Source of the DNA: an uncultured Ignavibacteria bacterium
GTDB taxonomy: Bacteria > Bacteroidota > Ignavibacteria > Tepidaquicellales > OLB5
Length of the DNA stretch: 64,000 nucleotides
Direction: 5' to 3'
NCBI GenBank assembly: GCA_937873695.1
Contig: CALMYL010000020.1
Span: 62,001 to 126,000 of the forward strand
Positions within the stretch are counted from its first letter, which is position 1; every line of letters begins with the position of its first letter. Position numbers and translations under genes: made by a program. Shown piece after piece: positions 44,687 to 53,934 of this stretch. Under the pieces are notes generated by a model, which saw only the letters and a program-made list of their open reading frames with translations, ran no database searches and was not told the origin of the DNA.

Positions 44687-44742
44687 CGGGACTAAAGTCC
44701 CGTAATCATGCGAATCTGTAATCCACGCTCTAAAGAGCGTGG
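44687..44742. repeat. Two-hairpin CTAAAG composite element
   Basis: CGGGACT-AA-AGTCCCG at 44687-44702 and CCACGCTCT-AA-AGAGCGTGG at 44723-44742, followed by CTAAT. Arms differ from the other copies yet remain complementary. Confidence 0.8.
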
Positions 44743-44785
44743 CTAATCAAAATACTGATAAATTTAATCCCGTTTCAATAAAACA

Positions 44786-45508
44786 TTAATCCCGATCGCC
44801 GAAAATGGCGGAGCCGATGCGAAGCATGTTTGAACCTTCTTCAATTGCAATATCGAAATCTGATGTCATTCCCATTGAAAGATACTTCATATCTACACCG
44901 GTGATGTTGTGACCTTTTATCTCTTCAAAAAGCTCTTTAAGCTGCCTGAAGTTACCTCTCACAATTTCACGCTCTGCAGGATCCTTTTCATTTTCCATCA
45001 TCTTCCCTACTGTCATCAAACCTTTAACCTTTATGTTTTCAAACTGTGAAATTTCCTTCACAAGCTTCAAAGCATACTTGGGGTCACATCCTGATTTCTG
45101 ATCTTCACCAGATGTATTTACCTGCACAAGGCACTTTATCTTCTTATCGGCTTTAGCTGCTTCAGTCTGTATCTTTTGAGCAAGCTTCAAGCTATCAAGA
45201 GAATGAACCAGGAACACGAACGGCACAATAAACTTCACCTTATTGGTCTGCAGGTGGCCTATCAGATGCCAGTGCATTATCCTGTCGCGGAAATCAGGCT
45301 CTTTTTCAAGTAATTCCTGCACACGGTTTTCACCGAAATCAAGCTGGTTATAATCCAGCGCTGAGGCAATCGCGTCCGCGGGGAAAGTCTTGCTGACTGC
45401 GATCAGATATATATCTTTTGGATCCCGTGCGCATTGCGAACATACTTTTGCGATCTTCTGTTTGATCTTCAACAGATTATTTTCAATATAGTCGTATTGC
45501 CCTGGCAA
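44786..45508 (-). CDS. yggS: YggS/PROSC family PLP homeostasis protein
   Basis: 240 residues from TTG 45508. It has the PLP lysine motif LIAVSKTFPADAI, FGENRVQELLEKEP, HWHLIGHLQTNKVKFIV, VNTSGEDQKSGC and LSMGMTSDFDIAIEEGSNMLRIGSAIFG, the whole family signature. YggS-type proteins bind PLP without known catalysis and balance vitamin B6 and amino-acid pools. An upstream ATG (45539) is in another frame and ends after 17 codons, overlapping this start; it may be a leader. Confidence 0.92.
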   Translation of the reverse strand: MPGQYDYIENNLLKIKQKIAKVCSQCARDPKDIYLIAVSKTFPADAIASALDYNQLDFGENRVQELLEKEPDFRDRIMHWHLIGHLQTNKVKFIVPFVFLVHSLDSLKLAQKIQTEAAKADKKIKCLVQVNTSGEDQKSGCDPKYALKLVKEISQFENIKVKGLMTVGKMMENEKDPAEREIVRGNFRQLKELFEEIKGHNITGVDMKYLSMGMTSDFDIAIEEGSNMLRIGSAIFGDRD

Positions 45509-45685
45509 AAATTTCGGTTATATTTTCAGAATTCATGTAAAAATATCATTTACACAGCCAATATTCAAGATAAATAGTCATTTGGGAAATAAATCAGTTA
45601 TTTCTGCTTTGTGTTAAATCTTGATTAAATTCGTTGTAACACTGAATAAATATGCGTATTATTACGCCCAATATCACCAAAATTT

Positions 45686-47449
45686 ATGAAAAGAGTATTA
45701 CTAATTCTTGCAGTATTTACTGCAGTAACAGCCTTCTCACAGGAAAATTTTCTGCCGCACTTCCCAACTGCTATGGAATTGCAGCAAATGGAATATTTGC
45801 GGAATAATCCAATACCACCGGTATTGATGGATCCCAATCCCCCTCCGGGTCCCGTAAGGACAATGGCCGAATGGGAAGAACTGCAGGTGCTTCAGATCAC
45901 ATGGACTTCGCAGCTGGCTATATTAAGACAAATAGTTGACTACGCACAGGATGAATGCATGGTTTATATCATTTGTTCTGATTCAAACAGTGTAAAGACA
46001 TATTTGACAAATGGCGGTGTGCCGCTTACTAATTTGAAATTCCTGATAACTTCTTTTAACAGCATCTGGTGCAGAGACTACGGACCGTGGACAGTCTATT
46101 CACAGAATATAGATACACTAAGAATAATTGACTGGAAGTATAACCGTACTACAAGACCGCAGGATGACGCGACTCCAGTGTTTATTGCCAATACAATGGG
46201 AGTACCAATTCATCAGACACTTATAGCGCCAAATGACTTAGTGAACACCGGCGGCAATTTCATGACAGACGGACACGGAACTGCATTCGCATCAGAGTTG
46301 ATATTGAGCGAGAACGCTCCCGGTAATCCGTATGGAGTTTCAGCTAAAACAGAAGAACAGATCAACTCAATTATGAATTCATACATGGGGATAAGCAGGT
46401 ATATTAAGATGGATATACTGCCCTATGACGTAATTCACCACATTGATATGCATATTAAGCTGCTTGATGAAGAAACACTTCTTGTGGGAGAGTATCCCCA
46501 GGGTATTGCGGATGGTCCGCAAATAGAGTTAAATCTTCAGTATATATTGAATAATTTCCAGACATGTTTCGGCAAGCCATATAAAGTTGTAAGGATTCCG
46601 ATGCCTCCCGGTCCAAACGGACAGTATCCGAATAATGGCGGAGATTACAGAACTTACACTAACTCGGTATTTGTAAACAAAACGGTAATTGTGCCAACAT
46701 ATGCGCCGCAATATGATACAACAGCATTAAGGATATACAGAGAAAATCTGCCCGGTTACAGGATAGTTGGCATTGACTGCAATTCAATTATCCCATCTCT
46801 CGGAGCAATACATTGCATCACAAAAGAAATTGGTGTCAATGAGCCGGTATTCATTTCTCACTCCGCACTGCGTAATACAAACAATACAACACAGCCGTAT
46901 GAAGTTAAAGCATACATAAAATCAAAGAGCGGTATTTCATCCGCAAAGATGTACTGGACACTTGATACAACAAGCGGGTTCACACAGGTGAATATGACAA
47001 ATATTGCAGATACTTTCAGGGCCAGCATCCCTGCTCAGCCGATCAACACAAGAATTTACTATTATATATCAGCAACATCCGTAAGCGGCAGGACTGTTTC
47101 CAAACCGCTTCCGGCGCCTTCGGCAAATTTCAGGTTCCAGGTCACAAACACTGTAGGTATCGAGCCAATTGCTGCGGGGATTCCGAATAAATTCTCGCTT
47201 CAGCAGAATTATCCGAATCCTTTTAACCCTGTAACAAAAATAAAATTTGATATCGCAAAGAATTCAAACGTAAAGCTTATTATTTATGATGTAACAGGAC
47301 GCGAAGTATTAAAAATAACCGACGCGTATATGACAGCCGGTTCCTACAGCTATCAGTGGAACGCGTCTTCATTCGCAAGCGGTATATATTTTTACAGGCT
47401 TGAAGCAGGTGAATATTCAGAAGTAAAGAAAATGATACTGGTAAAATAA
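45686..47449 (+). CDS. Secreted agmatine/peptidyl-arginine deiminase-like enzyme with T9SS sorting domain
   Basis: 587 residues. Signal peptide residues 1-18. The catalytic domain spans about 45-390: SIWCRDYGPWTVYS (Asp near 130), GGNFMTDGHGTAFASELIL, DVIHHIDMHIKLLDEETLLVG (His-x-Asp), GGDYRTYTNSVFVN and the nucleophile in LGAIHCITKEIG (Cys near 375). These are the guanidino-modifying-enzyme family motifs, as in agmatine deiminase and Porphyromonas PPAD. An Ig-like segment follows, then the T9SS domain (LQQNYPNPFNPVTKIKFDI). It should hydrolyse a guanidino group to ureido plus ammonia outside the cell; whether on agmatine, free or peptidyl arginine is open. Confidence 0.9.
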   Translation: MKRVLLILAVFTAVTAFSQENFLPHFPTAMELQQMEYLRNNPIPPVLMDPNPPPGPVRTMAEWEELQVLQITWTSQLAILRQIVDYAQDECMVYIICSDSNSVKTYLTNGGVPLTNLKFLITSFNSIWCRDYGPWTVYSQNIDTLRIIDWKYNRTTRPQDDATPVFIANTMGVPIHQTLIAPNDLVNTGGNFMTDGHGTAFASELILSENAPGNPYGVSAKTEEQINSIMNSYMGISRYIKMDILPYDVIHHIDMHIKLLDEETLLVGEYPQGIADGPQIELNLQYILNNFQTCFGKPYKVVRIPMPPGPNGQYPNNGGDYRTYTNSVFVNKTVIVPTYAPQYDTTALRIYRENLPGYRIVGIDCNSIIPSLGAIHCITKEIGVNEPVFISHSALRNTNNTTQPYEVKAYIKSKSGISSAKMYWTLDTTSGFTQVNMTNIADTFRASIPAQPINTRIYYYISATSVSGRTVSKPLPAPSANFRFQVTNTVGIEPIAAGIPNKFSLQQNYPNPFNPVTKIKFDIAKNSNVKLIIYDVTGREVLKITDAYMTAGSYSYQWNASSFASGIYFYRLEAGEYSEVKKMILVK

Positions 47450-47497
47450 ATTCTAGAAATTTTTAAATAATAATTCATAAATCTAACTGATCACAAA

Positions 47498-49945
47498 TTG
47501 AAAAAAGCATTCTTCATTCTCCTTCTTTTTTATACTGCAAATTTCTTCGCGCAGTATTCAGAGCAGCAAAGCATAGCTATCCAGCCTCCGTTCCAGAGCA
47601 TATCGCCCAACGGTACGCAAAGCACGGTAGTTATAACAAACGGTTTTGATAATATTTTCCTTGGAACAGATTTTGGCGAACCGTATATTGCTACAAACCC
47701 AAGAGACCCGTTAAACAGCGTATGCGCGTTTAACATCAATAACCTGTATTACACACTTGACGGATACAACTGGACCAAGAACAATCCAACATTTACCGGC
47801 TTTTCTGTTATAGGAGATCCTGTGATGGCTTATGACAGTCTTGGCACATGCTATTACGCTCAATTATATCAAAACGGAGCTACATACGGTATCACAGTAA
47901 TTAAATCAACAAACAAAGGTGTTACCTGGGTTAATCCCACAAGTGTGTACAGCACAACTGTGGGACTCTCTGACAAAGAATGGATCACTGCCGATCAGAC
48001 TGCGGGACCGTACAGTAATTATGTTTATGTTGGCTGGAGGCAGTTCGGCTCAACAGGAATGCGTTTTTCAAGAAGTACAGATCTGGGCTCAACATGGTCT
48101 GCCCCTCTGACTTTCCAGGGCGGTCAGGGCGCTTACGTAGCTGTTGGTCCCAACGGCAACACACAGGGTGGCAGCGTATATTTTGCGGCTACAACAGGCG
48201 GCGGAATGTATATAAACCGTTCAACAGATGGAGGCGTTACATTCACTCCCCAGGTGATTGCGGCGGTAATTAATCCTCCGGGCGTTCCATGCGCCGGAAG
48301 GTATACAGTCAAGAACTGTATCAGGAACAACGAATTCCCCAGAATGGCTGCGGATAACAGCTTTACATCAACACGCGGAAATGTTTACGTGGTTTTTGCG
48401 GCAAATCCTGTTGGACCTGATAATGCAGATATATTTATCATAAGATCAACAGATTACGGAATAACATGGACCTCACCGCAGAGAGTAAATGATGATGCAA
48501 CAACAACAGACCAGTGGCTGCCGTCTGTATCAGTTGATAATAGAACAGGCAAAGTATTTGTATGCTGGTATGATTCAAGAATTGACGCGGCAAGCAATAT
48601 ACAGACAAGACTTTACGCGGCAGTATCATCAAACGGCGGCACAAGTTTCCAGTCAAATGAAAGCGTTTCGGATGTGAACTTCAATCCCAATTCAATGGCA
48701 GTAAGCCAGCCCGGCGGTGAAAATTACATTGGTGATTACATAGGTAACTCCGCAATTGGCAGCACCAGCTACAACGTATGGATGGATGGAAGAAATAACA
48801 ATCTTGGAAGTTACGTGGCATACTATCCTGACTACGCAATGACAGTAAATCCTTCTTCAAGAAGCATTGTTAACGGTGATAGTACAACATATTCAGTTGT
48901 TATTCCCGCAATAAAGGGCGCATTTGGTGAACGTGTTAAGTTTTCGGCTACTGTTGATACTTTACCAACAACCGGAACATTGCAATTCAGTTTCCAGAAT
49001 GGCAAGGATACAATTACCACATTCCCTGATTCAGTTACTTTAAAAGTAAAAGCAGTAGGAAGCGTAACTTCAAGAAGGTACCGCGTGAATATAAAAGGCA
49101 GAACTTCATTGACGAATACTGCAATTCACATCAGGACAGTTGACCTGCTGGTGAATACAGCACAGCTTACAATTGGTACCAACAGAAACGGTATATGTGA
49201 TTTCAAAGTGAATGGTGTTCAGTATAATTCATTGCAGAATCTCTATTTCCCTACTGGTTCAACTGTATCTGTTCAGGCTATAAGTCCGAAAACAGTTGGA
49301 TTTAACAGGTACGTTTTTACAAACTGGTCTGATAACGGAGATACTACTCATAATATCACAATTAACGGTAACATAACAGTGCAGGCTAATTACAAGCTGC
49401 AGTGCAGGCTTGCAATTTCATCAGCAGTGGGTAATACATTTGGTGATAATTACCACGATTCAGGCACAACGGTTCAATTCGGAGTACTTTCGAGAAACAT
49501 TGTGTTTAACGGAACGCCGTATACATTCAGGGGTTGGGTTGGTTCAGGGCTCAATTCATATACAAGCCCCGATAGCACGGGAAATGATACAGCAGTATCA
49601 ATTTTGATCAGGAATCCTATTTCCGAAGTAGCAAGATGGACAGTACCCATCGGCATTCAGAATATCAGCACGGAAATTCCGAAGGAGTATAAATTATACC
49701 AGAATTTCCCGAATCCGTTTAACCCGACTACAAATATCAATTTTGATATTATCAGGAACGGGAATGTAAGGATAATTGTGTATGACCTGCTTGGCAGAGA
49801 AGTTGAAACACTTGTTAACCAGGATATGTCACCCGGCAGATACAAGCTTGATTTTAATGCCGTTAACTACGCAAGCGGAATGTACATTTACAAAATTGTA
49901 ACAAGTGATTTTGTTGATGTGAAGAAGATGTTGATAGTGAAGTGA
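47498..49945 (+). CDS. Secreted sialidase-like (Asp-box) protein with T9SS sorting domain
   Basis: 815 residues from a TTG start directly before KKAFFILLLFYTANFF (signal peptide). Asp-box/BNR repeats STNKGVTW, STDLGSTW, STDGGVTF, STDYGITW and SSNGGTSF lie between about residues 135 and 390, defining a propeller of the sialidase superfold. Without a catalytic Arg triad clearly in view it may be a glycan-binding or non-hydrolytic propeller. Immunoglobulin-like and repeat domains (about 450-720, with YKLQCRLAIS) precede the T9SS sorting domain (NFPNPFNPTTNINF, ending DFVDVKKMLIVK). Probably cotranscribed with the deiminase gene 48 bp upstream. Confidence 0.86.
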   Translation: MKKAFFILLLFYTANFFAQYSEQQSIAIQPPFQSISPNGTQSTVVITNGFDNIFLGTDFGEPYIATNPRDPLNSVCAFNINNLYYTLDGYNWTKNNPTFTGFSVIGDPVMAYDSLGTCYYAQLYQNGATYGITVIKSTNKGVTWVNPTSVYSTTVGLSDKEWITADQTAGPYSNYVYVGWRQFGSTGMRFSRSTDLGSTWSAPLTFQGGQGAYVAVGPNGNTQGGSVYFAATTGGGMYINRSTDGGVTFTPQVIAAVINPPGVPCAGRYTVKNCIRNNEFPRMAADNSFTSTRGNVYVVFAANPVGPDNADIFIIRSTDYGITWTSPQRVNDDATTTDQWLPSVSVDNRTGKVFVCWYDSRIDAASNIQTRLYAAVSSNGGTSFQSNESVSDVNFNPNSMAVSQPGGENYIGDYIGNSAIGSTSYNVWMDGRNNNLGSYVAYYPDYAMTVNPSSRSIVNGDSTTYSVVIPAIKGAFGERVKFSATVDTLPTTGTLQFSFQNGKDTITTFPDSVTLKVKAVGSVTSRRYRVNIKGRTSLTNTAIHIRTVDLLVNTAQLTIGTNRNGICDFKVNGVQYNSLQNLYFPTGSTVSVQAISPKTVGFNRYVFTNWSDNGDTTHNITINGNITVQANYKLQCRLAISSAVGNTFGDNYHDSGTTVQFGVLSRNIVFNGTPYTFRGWVGSGLNSYTSPDSTGNDTAVSILIRNPISEVARWTVPIGIQNISTEIPKEYKLYQNFPNPFNPTTNINFDIIRNGNVRIIVYDLLGREVETLVNQDMSPGRYKLDFNAVNYASGMYIYKIVTSDFVDVKKMLIVK

Positions 49946-50339
49946 TTTATTATTTGATTAGAAATCCCGCATCACGGGGTTGCTAGTGAAATAGCGAAAT
50001 GCAGATTTAATGAAAAAGTGATGTAATACATTTCAATTCATATTGAGGCGGCTGAAATGGCTGCCTCTTTTTTTATGACGCAAATCATTGTTCTGCCATA
50101 ATTGATGTATTATATTTGTAGTGAAACCTATAATTACCTATAGATACTTGTAAAAACCCGAGCCTTGATGCTGATTTTTCGCACATAAACTCAATTTTAT
50201 AGAATTTTGTATAACAATAACATTTCGCTTTAATATTGCAAAAAGCCAAAAAGTGTATTATTTTAAATAAATTACTCTATGAACTTTCATTTTTTGGAAG
50301 TTTTATTCCTGCGAAAGAATTTAATTAAAAGTAATCAAT
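49946..50339. other. Intergenic region with terminator and possible promoter
   Basis: No gene. It holds the imperfect palindrome CCCGCATCACGGGG (49965-49978), the terminator at 50045-50074, and TATATTTG at 50111-50118 resembling a Bacteroidota -7 box. Confidence 0.5.
50045..50074 (+). terminator. Rho-independent terminator after the sialidase-like gene
   Basis: Stem GAGGCGGC / GCTGCCTC with one wobble pair, loop TGAAATG, then a run of seven T's (50068-50074). Confidence 0.75.
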
Positions 50340-51812
50340 ATGCAAGAAAAATCTAAAAATCAATTGAAATCTGTTAAAAAACCTTTAATACATACAGGTT
50401 TTGTTATTACGTTATTAGTTTTGTTAACAATTAATTGTTTTGGACAGAGTATAACCTGGCAAAGAACTTATGATTGAAGAGATGGAGTTGCCGATGGTGG
50501 CTATTCTGTATGCAAAGCGGATGGTGATAATTTTTATATCTGTGGATATACTACTTTTTTACCTAATATAAGAAGAGTATATATTATCAAAATAAACCAG
50601 CACGGCGATACAATCTGGACTAAAAGTATACCTATTGGTAACGATTCACTTGAAGGTGAATGCCGGACAGCAATAAGCACTTCAGAAAATGGTTGTGTCT
50701 TAACAGGTTCATCAACAAATTTATTTACGATTAAAGTAAGTTACGAAGGGGAAATAATCTGGAATAAAACATATGAATTATATGCTAAACAATTGTATGA
50801 GATAATAAATACTACGGATGGAGGCTACATAGCTTGTGGTAGAGATTATGAGGATATTAATGATAATGCATTTTTGTTAAAGATCGACTCAATTGGTAAT
50901 TTACAATGGCACAAAACTTTTTATTCAACTTATTGGAAAAATTTTGATTGCATTACAAAAACAAACAATAATGATGGGTATCTAATTGGTGGATTTAATA
51001 AAAATTTTCAAAGCGATACATCAAAGGCAATTCTATTAAAAGTAAATTATAGTGGCGATTCACTTTGGCAAAAACAATACGAATTAAATATTATAAGCAA
51101 TGTAGAAAGTATTAATAAAATATCTACAGGTTACTTAATTGGAAGTACTAATCTTATAGACAATACAGTCAACTATTCAATATTGAAAGTTAACGAAATT
51201 GGAGAGATTTTGTTCCAAAAATCTATTAGTAGCACAAATAACCTTTTGATACTTAATGATTTAAAAATAATTAATAGTAATAAATATGTAATTGCCGGCA
51301 GATATGGTTCCATTGGACATATCTTTATAGTAGATTCAAATGGAATTATGCTCGGAGAGGAATTTTATAACTCACCTGATTTTCTGACAATCAGATCAAT
51401 TTTACCGATTAGTAATGGCGATATTCTTTTTGCAGGTGCAGTTGATTTCGATTCCGTATCAACAAAAAGAGATGTTTATGCCTTAAGAACGGATAGTTTG
51501 CTCAATGCTCCGCCTCCTATAGGAGTTATTAACATGAACAATAAAATTCCAAAATATTTTAAATTATTTCAGAATTATCCGAACCCGTTTAATCCGGTAA
51601 CTAACATAAAATTTGAAATTCCCAAGGATGTTATTGTAAGCATCAAGATATATGATGTTCTTGGTAGGGAAGTATTCAGTTTTAATGAATACAAAAAAGC
51701 AGGTATTTATGAAGTTCAATTTGATGGATCGAATTTCGCTAGCGGGATGTATTTTTACAAATTAGAAACTGATGGGTTTACAGATACGAAGAAAATGGTG
51801 CTTTTAAAATAG
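50340..51812 (+). pseudogene. T9SS-sorted repeat protein interrupted by an in-frame TGA at codon 46
   Basis: One frame is open from ATG 50340 to 51812 (490 codons) except for TGA at 50475-50477. Before it lies a signal peptide (LLVLLTINCFGQ) and the repeat start SITWQRTYD. After it the repeat continues (RDGVADGGYSVCKADG), so the stop falls inside a conserved unit of the type W-x-K-T-Y ... DGGY-x-x-x-G seen several times later. A single base change from TGG or GGA would explain it. The C-terminus has the T9SS domain (FQNYPNPFNPVTNIKFEI). Annotations starting at ATG 50793 would miss the signal peptide. It is called a pseudogene; a base-call error or read-through remains possible. Confidence 0.8.
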
Positions 51813-51841
51813 CAAATTTCGGCATATCATCAAATTCAATT

Positions 51842-51870
51842 AAAGACAGGTTAACAGCCTGTCTTTTTAT
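51842..51870 (+). terminator. Rho-independent terminator
   Basis: Stem AAAGACAGG / CCTGTCTTT with a 7-base loop and a T-run, 30 bases after the interrupted gene. Confidence 0.8.
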
Positions 51871-51945
51871 ATTTCAATTTAATATTTGGGTTTATATTTT
51901 CGTGTTCTTATAAATTCAATAATCAACAAAGGGGTAAGTATTTTT

Positions 51946-52308
51946 ATGCAGGATACAAAAGCATGGTTAGAATCAATAGGTAAAACAATAGACGCAAAAG
52001 ACGCTAAGGGTTTCAGTGAGTTCTGTACCGAAGATGGTGAATTCAGGTTTGGAAACGCGGAACCGGTTATTGGCAGAAAGAACATTGAAGATTATGTTGC
52101 CGCTTTTTTTGGTATGATAGGCTCAAGCAAACATGAAGTTCCGAATTGCTGGAATACAGGCGATCATATTATATGGGAGGGCAAAGTTACATATACCAGG
52201 CTTGACGGCAAGGTTGTTCCGGTGAATTTCACGAATATATTCTACATGGATGGTGATTTGATAAAAAGGTATTTGATATTTATTGATAATACGCCCCTGT
52301 TTGCATAG
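51946..52308 (+). CDS. NTF2/SnoaL-like small protein
   Basis: 120 residues from ATG 51946, chosen because AAAGGGGTAAG lies just upstream; the frame from 51886 adds 20 residues of no family match. The fold follows SnoaL-like/NTF2 proteins: a helix MQDTKAWLESIGKTIDAKDA, FSEFCTEDGEFRFGNAEPVIG, YVAAFFGMIGSSKHEV and closing strands KVVPVNFTNIFYMDGDLIKRY. Members include isomerases, hydrolases and binding proteins; function not assigned. Confidence 0.85.
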   Translation: MQDTKAWLESIGKTIDAKDAKGFSEFCTEDGEFRFGNAEPVIGRKNIEDYVAAFFGMIGSSKHEVPNCWNTGDHIIWEGKVTYTRLDGKVVPVNFTNIFYMDGDLIKRYLIFIDNTPLFA

Positions 52309-52312
52309 GTTA

Positions 52313-52355
52313 TGACCTCACCCCCCTGCCCCTCTCCTGTAAGGAGAGGGGGGCA
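52313..52355. repeat. Dispersed CCTCACCCCCCTGCCCC repeat, second copy
   Basis: Nearly identical to 31228-31267, differing by a base or two in the loop and at the end. It follows the NTF2-like stop by a few bases. Confidence 0.75.
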
Positions 52356-52428
52356 AAGTAATAGGGATATCTGCAATTCCTCTTTGTTACTAAAGAAGGA
52401 GTTTGGGAAAGAGAAAACTCGAAAAAAT

Positions 52429-52461
52429 AAACCTGTCCGGATTTTGAATCCGGACAGGTTT
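52429..52461. terminator. Bidirectional rho-independent terminator
   Basis: A 15-bp perfect stem AAACCTGTCCGGATT / AATCCGGACAGGTTT with loop TTG, between the convergent NTF2-like (+) and VOC (-) genes. Confidence 0.88.
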
Positions 52462-52533
52462 TGTGTTTAAAACAAATGGTCGTACTATCTATGAGATCCT
52501 TCCTCCGCTTAAGCGGGTCTCAGGATTAGGAAA

Positions 52534-52911
52534 CTACTTCCTTGGCGGAGGTGTGTGTAAAGCAACTTTGTTGCCTTCGGTATCGAGGAATATCGCGAAG
52601 TCGCCGATTTCAGGGGTAATTGGTGTTCTTGGAACGACGACATTTCCGCCTGCTTTGCCAATTCTTGCAATAACCTCATCAATGATTCCGTCTGCGTTCA
52701 AGTAAACCATTGCGCCTTTATCGCTTGGCACATATCCGTCACCGTGAACAATAGCGCCGCTTACGCCCTGCTGGTCACCGGGGAAAAAACCCATGCGGTA
52801 TGGACCCATCATCTGGTCATCCATTTTAACTTCAAAAATTGCTTCGTAAAATTTCTTTGCCCTGTCAAAATCAGTTACAGGAAGCTCAAACCAGTTTATT
52901 GTGTTTCTCAT
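52534..52911 (-). CDS. VOC-family (glyoxalase/bleomycin-resistance-like) protein
   Basis: 125 residues. Opening NTINWFELPVTDFDRAKKFYEAIF is the typical first beta-alpha module, and GDFAIFLDTEGNKVALHTPP the closing one with the metal-ligand Glu. Two such modules build the VOC cup. The AraC regulator is 66 bp upstream on the same strand, so the two may be functionally tied, but the substrate is unknown. Confidence 0.87.
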   Translation of the reverse strand: MRNTINWFELPVTDFDRAKKFYEAIFEVKMDDQMMGPYRMGFFPGDQQGVSGAIVHGDGYVPSDKGAMVYLNADGIIDEVIARIGKAGGNVVVPRTPITPEIGDFAIFLDTEGNKVALHTPPPRK

Positions 52912-52977
52912 TGTAAGTAAAACCTTTCTATGGATGATTGTTAATTATACTACAAATCTAAGGCATTGAGTGTTAAC

Positions 52978-53934
52978 TCACTTCTTAATTCTTGCTAATT
53001 TGTGTTCAAATGAACTGTAACCGCTTCGCATTGTATCAGGCGAGATACCGTACTTCTGTTTAAACAGCCAGCTGAAAGAGCTTAAGCTCTGAAAACCGAC
53101 TTCAAAACAAACATCTGTAATGGGAATATCAGTTTTCATTATCAGACTTGAGGCTTTCGCAAGGCGCTTATAAGTAATGTATTGATACGGAGTATCATTA
53201 AAAACTTTTTTGAATAACCTCAGAAAATGAAAATTTGACATACACGCGGCTTTCGCAGCGTCTTCGATCTTTATTTCAGTGCAGAAATTATCATCAATGA
53301 AATCCTTAGCGTTATTTATGCGTTTGTATACTTCAATCTTAGTTGAGCGTTTAACCGCGGGTATGCTCTGAATCTCCTCCCCCACTTGTTTATGAATTTC
53401 AAACAGCACTTTGAGCATCAGGAATAATTCTTCATCAAGCCATTGGTCATCATCAAATCCCGTTTTTGCCGCCAGGCAGAATTTATAAATAAACGGCATC
53501 AGCCTTCCATCAAATGGATATATCATTTCCATAAAGGTCACAGGCTGATCAGATATTTCAGTGTTGTTGTGAGCGTTATCCAATGCATTTTCGTCATCTG
53601 CAACAAGACTCTTAAGAGCATCTTCGGCAAAGGATGGCCGGAAAAACACTGAGAGTGTTTCGCATTCAGTTTCCGACTGAATGCGTGCTGTGTATCTTTG
53701 CCCTGCGTTGAATATGAGGTAGTTATACGGCTGTACGCGGTAGCTACGCTGTTTGGTTGCGAAATATTCTTCCCCTTTTAAGGTGAATTTCAGAGTCAGC
53801 GGTCCGGTATGCAGGGGGTAATATGCTGAATTGGTTTTGTTGTAAATGATCATATTGGGCCATTTGTACTCTGGACATGGCGAATTGACATCAAAACCGG
53901 GTTTTGTATAATCGGGGTAACCTTTTAGAATCAT
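52978..53934 (-). CDS. AraC-family transcriptional regulator
   Basis: 318 residues. The N-terminal part (about residues 30-130) looks like a cupin-type sensor (GPLTLKFTLKGEEYFATKQ, PYNYLIFNAGQRY). The C-terminal double HTH (about 215-310) has KIEDAAKAACMSNFHFLRLFKKVF and DVCFEVGFQSLSSFSWLFKQKYGISP. It probably activates a nearby gene, with the VOC gene the first candidate. The ligand is unknown. Confidence 0.92.
   Translation of the reverse strand: MILKGYPDYTKPGFDVNSPCPEYKWPNMIIYNKTNSAYYPLHTGPLTLKFTLKGEEYFATKQRSYRVQPYNYLIFNAGQRYTARIQSETECETLSVFFRPSFAEDALKSLVADDENALDNAHNNTEISDQPVTFMEMIYPFDGRLMPFIYKFCLAAKTGFDDDQWLDEELFLMLKVLFEIHKQVGEEIQSIPAVKRSTKIEVYKRINNAKDFIDDNFCTEIKIEDAAKAACMSNFHFLRLFKKVFNDTPYQYITYKRLAKASSLIMKTDIPITDVCFEVGFQSLSSFSWLFKQKYGISPDTMRSGYSSFEHKLARIKK

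Noticed and set aside
45489-45541. Upstream ATG frame before yggS as the true start
   Set aside because: It ends in TGA after 17 codons, in another frame; a leader is possible but the YggS N-terminus already starts at TTG 45508.
50475-50477. TGA read as selenocysteine or tryptophan
   Set aside because: TGA ends other genes here (for example the four-helix-bundle gene), and no selenocysteine insertion hairpin was recognised; mutation or base-call error is simpler.
50793-51812. Independent 339-residue gene from ATG 50793
   Set aside because: The same frame is open back to 50478 and, past one TGA, to a signal peptide at 50340; the short form would lack export.
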